Part shown: piece after piece, positions 46,314 through 55,728 of the stretch
Position numbering within the stretch: the stretch's first letter is position 1
Layout: every line of letters starts with the position of its first letter
From: Clostridium sp. UBA701
Lineage (GTDB): Bacteria; Bacillota; Clostridia; Clostridiales; Clostridiaceae
NCBI GenBank assembly: GCA_002298125.1
Contig: DBMJ01000001.1
Coordinates: forward strand, 124,001-188,000
Reading direction: 5' to 3'
Length of the DNA: 64,000 nucleotides
Program-made: the position numbers and the translations under genes
Notes under the pieces: model-generated
Database searches by the model: none
What the model was told of the DNA's origin: nothing
Seen by the model: only the letters and a program-made list of their open reading frames with translations

Positions 46314-47600
46314 TTAATAACCCTTTGCAGTTAGATAGTTAAAGCCTACTTCACTAGTAGCTCCAGTAATAACCTGAATTTCAGCATTAATGGAACCATC
46401 TTCTCTTAAGCTTCCTACATAACCACCAGCAATAATGTTAGCAGCTTCAGGATGTCCTATAACCTTTTTCATTGGAGGCAGAGTTACAACTTCGTTAGCA
46501 TTTCCTCCAGTTACTACTGCATCACCCTTAGGAGTGGAGTCTGCAAGAGACTGAGAACTTCCGTCTTGTCCTGCATATTCGTCTGTAACAAGCACAGTCT
46601 TTACACCCTTTTCAGTGATCTTATTACAGTTCATAACTAAGTCAGCATCTGGGTTACCAAAGCCTTCCTCAGAAATAATAACTGCATCTGCTCCTAAATA
46701 TTCAACCATTTTAGCTGTCCAGTTGGAGCTTCTCTCTTTGTCTGCAAGATAAACATTTTCATTTGTTATTATGCAGCCAAGGAAATTGTAGTCCTTTCCA
46801 TGTCTTTCATATAAATCTTCAATGATAGGATGATTCATATGAACGTAGGATGGGTTCTTATCGCAGGCAGAAACACAGTTACCACTTACAATAGCACCAT
46901 CGAACATCTCTGTTGGGTAAATAAAGGTTGGAATGATTTTCTTAGCATCTACACCATATACATAGGTATCATGTAGAAGTCCCTGGCTCTGAAGCATATA
47001 AACATAAAGCACCTTTGGAAGTCCAGGGTATTGTGCAATCTGCTGCTGTAATGGAAGAGTTTCAAATACCTTAACTTCATCAGGCTCTACATTTCTTCCA
47101 GCCTCACCAAGGTAAGTAGCAGCCTTAAAGCCTACCATTCTTACTGCTTCCTCGTGGTCGTGCTGAAGTACTCCTTCTTTAGGCTCGCAGATAATAACAA
47201 GATTGTTAGTCTTTGAGAATGGAGTATATCTTGCACCTTCACCACTCATGTCTATGATACCTTCTTGGAAACCAACAATTTTTCCTGTTGTAACTACTGC
47301 AGCACCCTTAAGTACATGAGTTCTACCATTTCCAACAGTATCAACCTTGCTGATAAAGCCAGGGAATATTCCTCCCTTACCTTCTACCTTTACTCTAGGC
47401 TCGATAACATCCTTTACAGGAATTATTCTAGTTTCCTCACCTGGCTTTGCCAGATCGAAGTTTATGGACTGAAGTCTTTCGTCTCCACCCACAGCATTTA
47501 ATAATTCTTCTTTGTTTACATAAAGAACACCATTTTCCACCTTTGTCTGTGGTCCAAATTGAATATCCTTTATAAAAATTTTACCAACTTCTAGACGCAA
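46314..47600 (-). CDS. grdE: glycine reductase protein B proprotein GrdE
   Basis: 428 residues. I place the start at TTG 47600, eight bases after GGGAGG, because the GTG at 47609 lies inside that RBS and MRLEVGKIFIKDIQFG matches known GrdE N-termini. The proprotein is cleaved between Asn and Cys in IVSGNCVSACDKN to give two subunits and a pyruvoyl group; with this start Cys is residue 242, as in Clostridium sticklandii. The pyruvoyl group activates glycine. Confidence 0.95.
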   Translation of the reverse strand: MRLEVGKIFIKDIQFGPQTKVENGVLYVNKEELLNAVGGDERLQSINFDLAKPGEETRIIPVKDVIEPRVKVEGKGGIFPGFISKVDTVGNGRTHVLKGAAVVTTGKIVGFQEGIIDMSGEGARYTPFSKTNNLVIICEPKEGVLQHDHEEAVRMVGFKAATYLGEAGRNVEPDEVKVFETLPLQQQIAQYPGLPKVLYVYMLQSQGLLHDTYVYGVDAKKIIPTFIYPTEMFDGAIVSGNCVSACDKNPSYVHMNHPIIEDLYERHGKDYNFLGCIITNENVYLADKERSSNWTAKMVEYLGADAVIISEEGFGNPDADLVMNCNKITEKGVKTVLVTDEYAGQDGSSQSLADSTPKGDAVVTGGNANEVVTLPPMKKVIGHPEAANIIAGGYVGSLREDGSINAEIQVITGATSEVGFNYLTAKGY

Positions 47601-47709
47601 AGCGTTCACCTCCCTAATAGGATTAATTTATATATCTAAAGGATTAAAGAGGGTTTGCACACTCTGTAATCTTTAGTATATCCATAGTCATCTGTATGTT
47701 TTAAGTCAA

Positions 47710-48042
47710 TTATAGAGTTTCATAAACTGATTTTATGAAGTTCTCTACGTCATCTAAAGTGCTGATTTTATCAGGAGTTATAGTACTTAACTTTTCTCCG
47801 TTCTTATATATAATCATGGTTGGAAGTCCAAGTACCTTTTCTCCAATAGCCAATCTTCTTGCACTAGTAATATTTAATGAAGCAAATTTAATTTTGTCAC
47901 TGTACTTTCCTTCAAGGTCATGTACTCCTGGCATTAATTCCTTGCAGATTTCACACTTGTCACCCCAGAAATCTACAAATACTGGTTTCTCAGTGTACTG
48001 CTTTACCTCTTGTTCAAAATTGTCCTTTGTAAGTTCTAACAT
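47710..48042 (-). CDS. trxA: thioredoxin of the glycine reductase system, atypical CEIC site
   Basis: 110 residues, thioredoxin fold. The redox site is WGDKCEIC (Cys30, Cys33) rather than WCGPC; cis-Pro is kept in GLPTMIIYKNG. It carries electrons from TrxB to selenoprotein A. RBS GGAGGG precedes the ATG. Non-classical sites are known in glycine reductase-linked thioredoxins. Confidence 0.95.
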   Translation of the reverse strand: MLELTKDNFEQEVKQYTEKPVFVDFWGDKCEICKELMPGVHDLEGKYSDKIKFASLNITSARRLAIGEKVLGLPTMIIYKNGEKLSTITPDKISTLDDVENFIKSVYETL

Positions 48043-48066
48043 GATAATCCCTCCATTTATTAATAT

Positions 48067-48996
48067 TTAGCCGTTAAACTTGTCAGCTATATATACTTCT
48101 GCAGTAGTAGCGGCTATAGCGCCGTCAGCAGCTGCAGTAATTACCTGTCTTAAAGACTTTTCTCTGATATCTCCAGCTGCAAATACTCCAGGTATGTCAG
48201 TTCTCATATCAGCATCAGTTATTATGTCTCCCCTGTCATTCATCTTTACCTTTCCCTTAAACACTTCAGAGATTGGAAGATATCCAACGAATACAAAACA
48301 TCCGTCTACTCTTAAGTTTGAAAGCTCTCCAGTCTTTACATTCTTTAAAACAAGACCTTCAAGTATTTCATCTCCTTGAGCTTCCTCTACTACGGAGTCA
48401 TAAACAACCTTTATCTTTGGATTTGCGAGAGCTTTTTCCACAAGAGATTTAGCTGCTCTAAACTGATCTCTTCTATGAATTACTGTTACACTCTCAGCGA
48501 ATTTTGTAAGGTAAATAGCCTCAGTAATAGCTGAGTCTCCTCCTCCAATAACCGCTACATCAAGCTCTGTAAAGAAATCTGCATCACAGGTAGCGCAGTA
48601 GGATACTCCTTTACCTCTTAACTCTATCTCATTCTTGAAGCCGCCTAATCTTGGATAAGCTCCAGTAGCAATAATTACAGTTTTTGCCTCATAGGTGTTT
48701 TTCTTTCCCTTTAAAACTTTAATATCCCCAGAAAAGTCTACATCTATTATCTCGTCTTTTTCAAAATGAGTACCAAACTCCTCAGCCTGCTTTCTCATTC
48801 TGTCAATTAATTTTGAACCAGTACATTCCTCTATGGATCCTGGATAATTTTCAAGCTCGTCAGTAGTTACTGTCTGTCCGCCGTATTTTGCTCTTTCAAG
48901 TAAAAGTGTATCCATCTTGGATCTTGCTGCATAAAGACCTGCAGATAAGCCAGCTGGGCCTCCTCCAATAATAATCGTGTCATAAATGTGTGCCAT
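48067..48996 (-). CDS. trxB: thioredoxin reductase
   Basis: 309 residues. FAD motif IGGGPAGLSAGLYAAR near 10-25, redox site CATC (Cys134, Cys137), NADPH motif IGGGDSAITEA near 150-160 and a C-terminal FAD motif GVFAAGDI near 270. It reduces the TrxA encoded 24 bp downstream with NADPH, feeding glycine reductase. RBS GGGAGGG precedes the ATG. Confidence 0.97.
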   Translation of the reverse strand: MAHIYDTIIIGGGPAGLSAGLYAARSKMDTLLLERAKYGGQTVTTDELENYPGSIEECTGSKLIDRMRKQAEEFGTHFEKDEIIDVDFSGDIKVLKGKKNTYEAKTVIIATGAYPRLGGFKNEIELRGKGVSYCATCDADFFTELDVAVIGGGDSAITEAIYLTKFAESVTVIHRRDQFRAAKSLVEKALANPKIKVVYDSVVEEAQGDEILEGLVLKNVKTGELSNLRVDGCFVFVGYLPISEVFKGKVKMNDRGDIITDADMRTDIPGVFAAGDIREKSLRQVITAAADGAIAATTAEVYIADKFNG

Positions 48997-49008
48997 TTTT
49001 TACCCTCC

Positions 49009-49386
49009 CTAATCTAAACCGTGTGAAGTTAAATCATAATCTATAAGCTGAAAATCCAGCAATATTTTATCACTCCAATTAGGAGTGTTAAAATCCTTTA
49101 AAAATTTTTTTGTAGTCATAATACTGTTCTCAATCAATATTATAGAATTCATATCAATATTATTATCTCTATTCTTTGATAAAATAACCGTTCTATAAGG
49201 TGTTTCGTTAGGTTTTATACTGCTCATCAGCGGGTGAGTAAGCAGTCTGTGTCCAATATGTAGGTAATCCCTTACCACTTTATAAACCTCTAAAACGTTT
49301 CCATTTATGTACTGCACTTCATATTTTTCTTGGTACTTCTCCTTGGAGAGAGGATTATTGGTTACAATAAGTACTGGTTCTATCAT
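49009..49386 (-). CDS. grdX: GrdX family protein
   Basis: 125 residues (VLIVTNNPLSKEKY at the N-terminus, HIGHRLLTHPLMSSIKPNETPYRT in the middle). It is the conserved first gene of glycine reductase operons; function unknown. RBS AGAGGTG precedes the ATG. It is separated from trxB by 12 bp and preceded by the glycine riboswitch. Confidence 0.93.
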   Translation of the reverse strand: MIEPVLIVTNNPLSKEKYQEKYEVQYINGNVLEVYKVVRDYLHIGHRLLTHPLMSSIKPNETPYRTVILSKNRDNNIDMNSIILIENSIMTTKKFLKDFNTPNWSDKILLDFQLIDYDLTSHGLD

Positions 49387-49459
49387 ACTACAGCACCTCT
49401 TTCTTATATGGTAAAATGATATAAATATATCAAATATGTTAATTTATTGCAAAATAATA

Positions 49460-49640
49460 GACAGCGACAAAAGCCCCAGCCTTTGCCTCTGTCTTTTAAC
49501 CTGAGAGATTTGCTCCTTCGGTGCTATGCTTTCCAGAGGTATGTCCATTTTCGGTACTTTTGCCTGAGAGCTTCACAACATAAGGGATATGTTGCTTATA
49601 CCTTCGGCTATCCATTGAAGGATTATCTCCCGAAAATTTC
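49460..49640 (-). promoter_or_regulatory. tandem glycine riboswitch
   Basis: Two aptamer signatures lie in series on the minus strand. The first has CGGGAGATAATCC, GCCGAAGG and CTCTCAGGCAAAAG; the second has CTCTGG, GCACCGAAGGAGC and CTCTCAGGTTAAAAGACAGAGG. A hairpin follows (GGCAAAGGC pairing with GCTTTTGTC, flanked by AGACAG/CTGTCT, near 49460-49496), the expression platform before grdX. Glycine binding would adjust grd expression to substrate. Confidence 0.93.
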
Positions 49641-49760
49641 ATCCATGAATTATTTCTTTCATTATTATTATATATCATAGTTAAAATAATTTCTACATAT
49701 TTGTTTAAATATTAACATTAAAAATTAAGAATTTTTTATTAAGATAAAAATATGATTCCA

Positions 49761-50600
49761 TTAATATTTCTCAATGTAGAAAAGTCCACAGGCATCAGGC
49801 CCTGAATGAGCTCCAACCACACATCCCACTTCGCATTGAATGAACTCCACACCCTTTTTGAGCAGTTCAACTCTAAGGAGATCTACTATATCATGGTTTT
49901 CCACATGTAAAAGTATACATAGCTCCTTTTGGTCCAAGCTGCACTTATCAATATAATTTAGTACATACTGCTGAGCTTTTTTTGCACCTCTCACCTTATC
50001 AATTACTACAATCTCCCCATCCTCCACTGACAGTATTGGCTTAATACCTAGTACTCCTCCTATGACACCAGCAGTTTTTGAAAGTCTTCCGCCCTTTACA
50101 AGGTTTTCCAGTGAGTTAAAGGCGAGCACGCTTTTAACGTGAGGTAAAAGTTTTAATACACTTTCTTCTATTTCACTTAAGCTGTGTTTTTCTTCTCTTA
50201 ACCTGCAGGCATGCATTACTATAAGTCCAAGTCCTGAGGTAACATTTTTACTGTCTATAACTACAATATCCTCACTGTTTAACATATCCCTTGCTATGCA
50301 AGCTGATTGATAGGTTCCACTCATCTTTGAGGATATGGTAATACATAAAATTTTATAACCCTGCTGCAAAAATGTTTCAAAACTATCCTTAAATCTTTGA
50401 GGATTTACCTGAGAGGTGGTAGGAAATTCATTATCCTCTCTTATACGTGCCAATAGTTTGTGAAGCTTAATATCAATACCATCTCGGTAGCTATCTTCAC
50501 CGAAGTGAACTGTAAGAGGCAGTACTTCCAATTGATACTTATCCACTAAATAATCTGGTAGGTCAGCAGTACTATCTGTTACAATTTTAATTCTTTCCAT
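49761..50600 (-). CDS. DegV family fatty-acid-binding protein
   Basis: 279 residues. IVTDSTADLPDYL at the N-terminus and TTSQVNPQRF, with the C-terminal GAHSGPDACGLFYI, are DegV family hallmarks. DegV/FakB proteins bind a fatty acid for FakA-dependent phosphorylation. RBS GGGGGG precedes the ATG. It follows trmL by 15 bp, forming an operon. No FakA gene is in the window. Confidence 0.92.
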   Translation of the reverse strand: MERIKIVTDSTADLPDYLVDKYQLEVLPLTVHFGEDSYRDGIDIKLHKLLARIREDNEFPTTSQVNPQRFKDSFETFLQQGYKILCITISSKMSGTYQSACIARDMLNSEDIVVIDSKNVTSGLGLIVMHACRLREEKHSLSEIEESVLKLLPHVKSVLAFNSLENLVKGGRLSKTAGVIGGVLGIKPILSVEDGEIVVIDKVRGAKKAQQYVLNYIDKCSLDQKELCILLHVENHDIVDLLRVELLKKGVEFIQCEVGCVVGAHSGPDACGLFYIEKY

Positions 50601-50615
50601 TAAATTCCCCCCTTG

Positions 50616-51083
50616 CTATTTCATTTCCGGAAAACCTAACTGTCTCAAAGCCTCATACGTCACAATAGATACTGTATTAGATAAATTTAAAGAACGAGTG
50701 CTGCTCACCACCATGGGAACCCTTATAAGGTGTCCTTCATTAGCACTTCGTATTTCCTCTGGTAAGCCAGAGGATTCTCGTCCAAATACAATGAAGTCTC
50801 CTGCCTTATAGCTGACCTCTGTATAGAGCTTTGATCCTTTTGTCGTGGAAAAATAAAAATCCCCCCAAGGATACTTGTCTCTTAAGTCCTGATAGCTCTC
50901 ATGTATTTCCATATCAAGATACTGCCAATAGTCTAGTCCAGCCCGTTTAAGATGCTTCTCATCAAGACTAAAGCCAAGGGGCTTAATCAAATGCAGCTTG
51001 GAATTAGTTAGCACACAGGTTCTGGCAATATTGCCCGTATTTTGAGGTATCTCAGGTTGAAATAACACTATATTTAAGTTCAT
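50616..51083 (-). CDS. trmL: tRNA (cytidine(34)-2'-O)-methyltransferase
   Basis: 155 residues from the ATG at 51083, six bases after GAGGTG. SPOUT knot family: FQPEIPQNTGNIARTC near 7-22, FGRESSGLPEE near 101 and RSLNLSNTVSIVTYEALRQ at the C-terminus. It methylates the wobble ribose of tRNA-Leu; a tRNA-Leu gene happens to lie about 1 kb away. Confidence 0.94.
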   Translation of the reverse strand: MNLNIVLFQPEIPQNTGNIARTCVLTNSKLHLIKPLGFSLDEKHLKRAGLDYWQYLDMEIHESYQDLRDKYPWGDFYFSTTKGSKLYTEVSYKAGDFIVFGRESSGLPEEIRSANEGHLIRVPMVVSSTRSLNLSNTVSIVTYEALRQLGFPEMK

Positions 51084-51182
51084 AATATCCACCTCAAATT
51101 TTATGCATTATATTCTTATTATATAATACTTCAGAAATATGTATTCGTAAAGAAGCCTGTAGAATTTTGGAGAAAATAGTAT

Positions 51183-52004
51183 CTAAATTAGAACAAATTT
51201 TTCTATTACCTCTGCTACTCCATCATCATTATTAGTTGCTGTTATGTAGTCTGCTTGAGACTTTACTATTGGAATGGCATTACCCATAGCTACTCCTAAG
51301 CCTGCATACTTTATCATAGACAAATCATTCTCATTATCTCCTATACAAATTACCTCTGATGGGGAAAAATCATAGTATTTAGCTAAAATTTCAGCTGCCC
51401 TCCCCTTAGAAACTCCGCTACTCATAACCTCAAAGTTTCTTTCAAAGGAGCTTACTACCTCTAAGGAGCTGATTTCTGCTAATTCCCTTTTCGCCTTACT
51501 TATCTTTTCTCCCTCCTCATCAATAACTATGCACTTTACTATTTCCTCACTGTATTTTTCAAATATAGAGTCCCAATCCTCAATAACTTCTATCTTTATT
51601 TGCATTTCTTTTGGCATGCTTTCGTTTATTTTGGCATAGGACTGAGAGGAATGGATTATCTTCTCGGTAAATATGGTGTCCTCTGTGTTAAAATGCGCAT
51701 AAAAATTATATTTTTTGCAAACTTCAAGTATTTTATAGCAATTTTCTATGCCTAAAGAGGCTCTGTAGATAGTTTTATTATTGTCCTTTTCCTTAATAAC
51801 CGCTCCATTAGATGCTATAACGGGAGTTTTAACCTCTAGTAGATGAGAATAGTAAAAGGCAGAGGTATATAGTCTTCCTGTGCATACAACTACCTTAACT
51901 CCTCTTTTATATGCTTCTTTAATAGCCTGATGGTTTTTTATACTAATCTTTTTTTCGTCATTAAGCAGAGTCCCATCCATATCTATACATATTAATTTAT
52001 ACAC
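51183..52004 (-). CDS. Cof-type HAD-IIB phosphatase
   Basis: 273 residues, GTG start after GGAGTG. Motif I DMDGTLLN near 8-15, motif II VVCTGRL near 37 and motif IV GDNENDLSMIKYAGLGVAMGN near 224. A cytoplasmic sugar-phosphate or nucleotide phosphatase of unknown substrate. It lies upstream of trmL by about 100 bp. Confidence 0.92.
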   Translation of the reverse strand: MYKLICIDMDGTLLNDEKKISIKNHQAIKEAYKRGVKVVVCTGRLYTSAFYYSHLLEVKTPVIASNGAVIKEKDNNKTIYRASLGIENCYKILEVCKKYNFYAHFNTEDTIFTEKIIHSSQSYAKINESMPKEMQIKIEVIEDWDSIFEKYSEEIVKCIVIDEEGEKISKAKRELAEISSLEVVSSFERNFEVMSSGVSKGRAAEILAKYYDFSPSEVICIGDNENDLSMIKYAGLGVAMGNAIPIVKSQADYITATNNDDGVAEVIEKFVLI

Positions 52005-52084
52005 TAGATCACTCCATTCTTTTGTAATAACACTAGTTTATATAAGTACATAAGCGTTGTCAAACTAACTGTTAATTGCAAAAA

Positions 52085-52123
52085 ACCAAAAGACCTGGTG
52101 AAATAATTTCACCAGGTCTTTTG
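52085..52123 (-). terminator. terminator of tRNA-Leu
   Basis: An 18-bp perfect stem with a 3-nt loop. Its upstream arm includes the CCA end of the tRNA, and a GGTTTTTTG tail follows on the minus strand. Confidence 0.9.
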
Positions 52124-52206
52124 GTGCGGATAACAGGAGTCGAACCTGCACGGTGTTACCCACTAGAACCTGAATCTAGCGCGTCTGCCAGTTCCGCCAT
52201 ATCCGC
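52121..52206 (-). tRNA. tRNA-Leu (anticodon CAG)
   Basis: 86 nt including encoded CCA. Acceptor stem GCGGATA/TATCCGC, the long variable arm of a class II tRNA (GGGTAACACC), T loop GGTTCGACTCC, and anticodon loop TTCAGGT between CTAGA/TCTAG stems. It reads CUG leucine codons. Confidence 0.96.
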
Positions 52207-52285
52207 ATGTCAACTAACATAATATATAATATAACAGTAAATGAAAAAAAGCAACTATTTTTTAGAGACATAGGATTTAAAATAT

Positions 52286-52324
52286 AGAGCTGCTTTTGTA
52301 GAATCACCAACTAAAAGCAGCTCT
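52286..52324 (-). terminator. terminator of the MoxR-DUF58-transglutaminase operon
   Basis: AGAGCTGCTTTT pairs with AAAAGCAGCTCT over a 15-nt loop, with TATATTTTAAAT behind it on the minus strand. Confidence 0.85.
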
Positions 52325-52335
52325 GATTTGTTCTT

Positions 52336-54552
52336 CTAGAAAAAGAATCGCCTTAAGTAATAAACAAAGGATCCTTCATTTTTCTTTATAGCTTCTTCTA
52401 AACTGATAAACAATGGAAGCTTTTCTATGTGCTCTGAGGTCTTTTTCCCATAGAACTCTCTGTAGTAACCATCAGCTATAGGCAAAAGAGCTGATGAAAT
52501 ATCTTTTTCTTCTATTAGCTTTAAAAATTCCATCTCAGAAAGGCTAGCCGGTTTACGAAGCTTTAACACCCTTATCCGCCTAAAAGCATAGGAGTAAAGT
52601 GGTATAATGCTCTCACTCTTCACAGCCCTTCTCCTTATCAGCATAAGGCTTAATAACCTTATTAGTATGGCAAAAATCAGCGCAGAAGTGGAAATGATAA
52701 TTGCCTTTAACCAATTTGGCATAACCCACTGCTCCTGTGAATTATTAGTCTGCTGCTGTTGACCTCCCTTATTTTGAGGTCTTCTTGGATCCACTCCAGT
52801 ACCTGTAGCTCCCCCCTGATTCTCCTTTTCCTTTTCCTTGGCTAATCGTTCACTCTGAATATTTTGTGGAGCTGAGGGCACGCAGTCTAAGGTAAGCCAT
52901 GCCCCCTGCTTGAAATCATTGGCCAAGAATATTTCAGTCCAAGCATGTGCATTTTCATTTGTTACTTGATAGATACCATTGTCATCCTTATATGGCGTCA
53001 TATAAAAGCCTTCCACATACCGAGCTGGAATACCTGCTATTCTACACATTACAGTGGCTGCTGTAGCAAAATAGGTACAGTATCCCTTTTTTTCTACGTT
53101 TAAAAAATAATCTATAAATTCATAATCCTTTGGAACCTCAGATACCTGAAGTGAATAAGGATATTTTGTATTTAAATATTGTTTTATAGCCATAGCCTTG
53201 TCATAGTCATTGTTATACTTTGCTGTTATTGTGTATACAAGTTCATATAGCTCTGGTGATACTACATCTGGGATCTGAAGGTATTTACCATAGTTATTCT
53301 GCTTAAACTGCTCAGTCTCTATATTCTTTCCGGGATTGTTTTGGAAATATCTCTTTAGCATAGCTTCGGAATTCTCTGAAATGGGCCTAAACCTTACTAT
53401 ATATGGCTTATCCTGAATTTCAGAGGAGATAAAGTTTGGAGCAGCATTGACAAATACCCTTCCCTTATCAGGCGAAATATCTATGACATAGTATGGTGCA
53501 AAGAAGGTTGAGGTTTTAATGCCAGAGGGATATACAGTTAAGGTTTTAAGCTGCTCTGCATAACTATCAGCTCTATCTAAATCAGGATACTTAACTGTCT
53601 GCCTTTCCATAAGCAGCTTATAGTCTTTAAAAGTGCTCATCCACTTACGTCCATCATAAAGGTCCTTTATATCTCCTGCAAGATAATAGGGTTTGTCACT
53701 TTTTACCTTCAAAACCAAATCACTATTTATATTAACTGGTCCTCCTAGTTCAACAGAAGTACTATTATAACCTGTAGAGGACATATCGAAGGTAAATTCG
53801 TACCCTGCCTTAGGGTCATTAGCCTTATTAAACTTATTTACAAATCGTCCTTGTACATCTAGTACATATTTTCCCTTGAATTCTTGAGGCATAATAGAAA
53901 TGCCTATAGTGAACACCAAGGTAATGACAAGGGCATAAGTAATTATTCTATTGACCTTAATAGATAGCTTAATACCTCTCTTTCCCACCTTTCTCTTATA
54001 CCTTAAATAAGAGTTCACACACAGTGTGAAGATACATAACAGCATAAACCTAAAAATGCTGCCCTTAACCTCATCAGTGTAATTGGTATACCAGAAGTTT
54101 AAAGTAGCTATCACTGTAAAAATCACTATGCTGTTATATAATCCCTTCCCAGCAAAATATAGAAGTATCAAAGTAAGTATTGGAATGGCAATAGTTAAGA
54201 TTACTGTAAATTGATAAAAATCCGTAGATGCACCTTCCATGGTAGCATTATTTATAGCTAGGATATTACCGACTATATCTCCTTGAAAAAAGTCGGATAA
54301 ATATTGAGTTTGTATTATATAGGCAAACACCAGCCCTACCAGTAATACCACTGTAAATAATACCTTGTGAATTCTCTTTCGAAGTACATATTCATAAAAA
54401 GCATAGACAGCTGTGCCAATAAGCATCATAAAGGCCAAATAATCGTACCTAAAGCCCTGTACTTTATAGCAGTATTCCATTAGGTTAACAACTAAAAATA
54501 TGTGTAAATATATTAATACAATAGAAATCTTGTTATTTTTAAATAATTCCAT
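52336..54552 (-). CDS. transglutaminase-like membrane protein (TgpA type)
   Basis: 738 residues. About six N-terminal helices (residues 10-220) are followed by an extracellular transglutaminase-core domain with the Cys-His-Asp triad: GYCTYFATAA (about 490), NENAHAWTEIF (about 534) and LTLDCVPSAP (about 554). A Gln/Gly-rich linker, one more helix (about 622-645) and a DUF4129-like cytoplasmic tail follow. Last gene of a MoxR-DUF58-transglutaminase operon, an arrangement common in bacteria; the substrate is unknown. Confidence 0.92.
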   Translation of the reverse strand: MELFKNNKISIVLIYLHIFLVVNLMEYCYKVQGFRYDYLAFMMLIGTAVYAFYEYVLRKRIHKVLFTVVLLVGLVFAYIIQTQYLSDFFQGDIVGNILAINNATMEGASTDFYQFTVILTIAIPILTLILLYFAGKGLYNSIVIFTVIATLNFWYTNYTDEVKGSIFRFMLLCIFTLCVNSYLRYKRKVGKRGIKLSIKVNRIITYALVITLVFTIGISIMPQEFKGKYVLDVQGRFVNKFNKANDPKAGYEFTFDMSSTGYNSTSVELGGPVNINSDLVLKVKSDKPYYLAGDIKDLYDGRKWMSTFKDYKLLMERQTVKYPDLDRADSYAEQLKTLTVYPSGIKTSTFFAPYYVIDISPDKGRVFVNAAPNFISSEIQDKPYIVRFRPISENSEAMLKRYFQNNPGKNIETEQFKQNNYGKYLQIPDVVSPELYELVYTITAKYNNDYDKAMAIKQYLNTKYPYSLQVSEVPKDYEFIDYFLNVEKKGYCTYFATAATVMCRIAGIPARYVEGFYMTPYKDDNGIYQVTNENAHAWTEIFLANDFKQGAWLTLDCVPSAPQNIQSERLAKEKEKENQGGATGTGVDPRRPQNKGGQQQQTNNSQEQWVMPNWLKAIIISTSALIFAILIRLLSLMLIRRRAVKSESIIPLYSYAFRRIRVLKLRKPASLSEMEFLKLIEEKDISSALLPIADGYYREFYGKKTSEHIEKLPLFISLEEAIKKNEGSFVYYLRRFFF

Positions 54553-54561
54553 TGGACCACC

Positions 54562-55728
54562 CTATTTCCCAGCAATTTTTAACAAGCTGTTGTAATTTAT
54601 GCAGTCCACTCCGATTTTCGAAAGCAGTTCATGGTTTTGCTTACTTTCAAAATCCTCCTCGCAATAGAAAACCGTCACCCCGTAGCCTAAATCTCTAAGG
54701 GTGATAAGACTGTCCTTAAGTGATAAATTAACCTTTGGAGTAACTATACCTATCCAGCTTAATTTAGGAATCCTACCCATTCTAGAATGAATAAACCTAA
54801 CAAAATTTTCTTGTCCATCGCTTTTCTGCTTTACAAAATAATCTAGTAATTCATCAAAGTCCGTACGTCCGTTTATTTCTAATGACTTCCCATGAGAATC
54901 ATTAATGTGAAGCTTACTCTTCACTCCCTTTTCTACCATATAGAATATTAGGGAAGAGAAGAAATCGATCATCTGTTCCTCCTGCATGCCACTTCTATCA
55001 TACTGAAAATTTCCCATAGACATATCAAGAAATAAATGCCCCTCTTCACCTGAAACTGTATCAAAGTTTTTAACATAAAGGTCTCCCTGTTTTGCGCTGA
55101 CCTTCCAATGAACCCTTTTTAGACTATCTCCTTCACGGTATTCCCTTACCTCAGAAAGGTTGTACATATCTTCAATGCCTGATTTTTTCACTAAAGTGTT
55201 CTTAAATATATCCATACCCTTTGCTTCGATTTTCTCAAGTTCGTAGATTCTTGGATATACCTTCACTGGCTTTTTATTAGACATATTTAAGGTGTAGGTG
55301 AAAATATTAAAAAAATCTGATATTTCCATATATATGTCCCCAAAATCATATTCTCCTCTATGAGAAAATTTGATCTTATTTTTTATCCATAGGTTGTCAT
55401 CAATGCCTAAGCTTATGGCATCTCCCCTATAGCTCCCATTGATGCTCCCTAGTGCAGAGTTTTTGACTATCATATATGGCACAGGAATTATACCTTGATT
55501 CCTTATTATCATAGTTAATTCATCATTTTCCCCTGTAGAGTATATCTGCTTTTGCAGACCTACCTTTACCTCAAGATTTCTCTTGTATTTGATGATTGTA
55601 ACTAATGCAACTACAAAACTCACAAGCAGCACATAAAAGATCACATAGGGTAAATTGCCGCCCTCAGCATAGGCAAAAATACCTGCCATTATAGTAAGGA
55701 TAAGATATAAGATATTTACTTTATACAT
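54562..55728 (-). CDS. DUF58 domain membrane-anchored protein
   Basis: 388 residues with two N-terminal helices (about 5-43). VREYREGDSLKRVHWKVSAK (about 196-215) is the DUF58 core motif, followed by a von Willebrand A-like region. It overlaps the MoxR gene by 8 bp and precedes the transglutaminase gene by 9 bp, so all three are co-translated. Probably an adaptor in a MoxR-dependent assembly. Confidence 0.92.
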   Translation of the reverse strand: MYKVNILYLILTIMAGIFAYAEGGNLPYVIFYVLLVSFVVALVTIIKYKRNLEVKVGLQKQIYSTGENDELTMIIRNQGIIPVPYMIVKNSALGSINGSYRGDAISLGIDDNLWIKNKIKFSHRGEYDFGDIYMEISDFFNIFTYTLNMSNKKPVKVYPRIYELEKIEAKGMDIFKNTLVKKSGIEDMYNLSEVREYREGDSLKRVHWKVSAKQGDLYVKNFDTVSGEEGHLFLDMSMGNFQYDRSGMQEEQMIDFFSSLIFYMVEKGVKSKLHINDSHGKSLEINGRTDFDELLDYFVKQKSDGQENFVRFIHSRMGRIPKLSWIGIVTPKVNLSLKDSLITLRDLGYGVTVFYCEEDFESKQNHELLSKIGVDCINYNSLLKIAGK

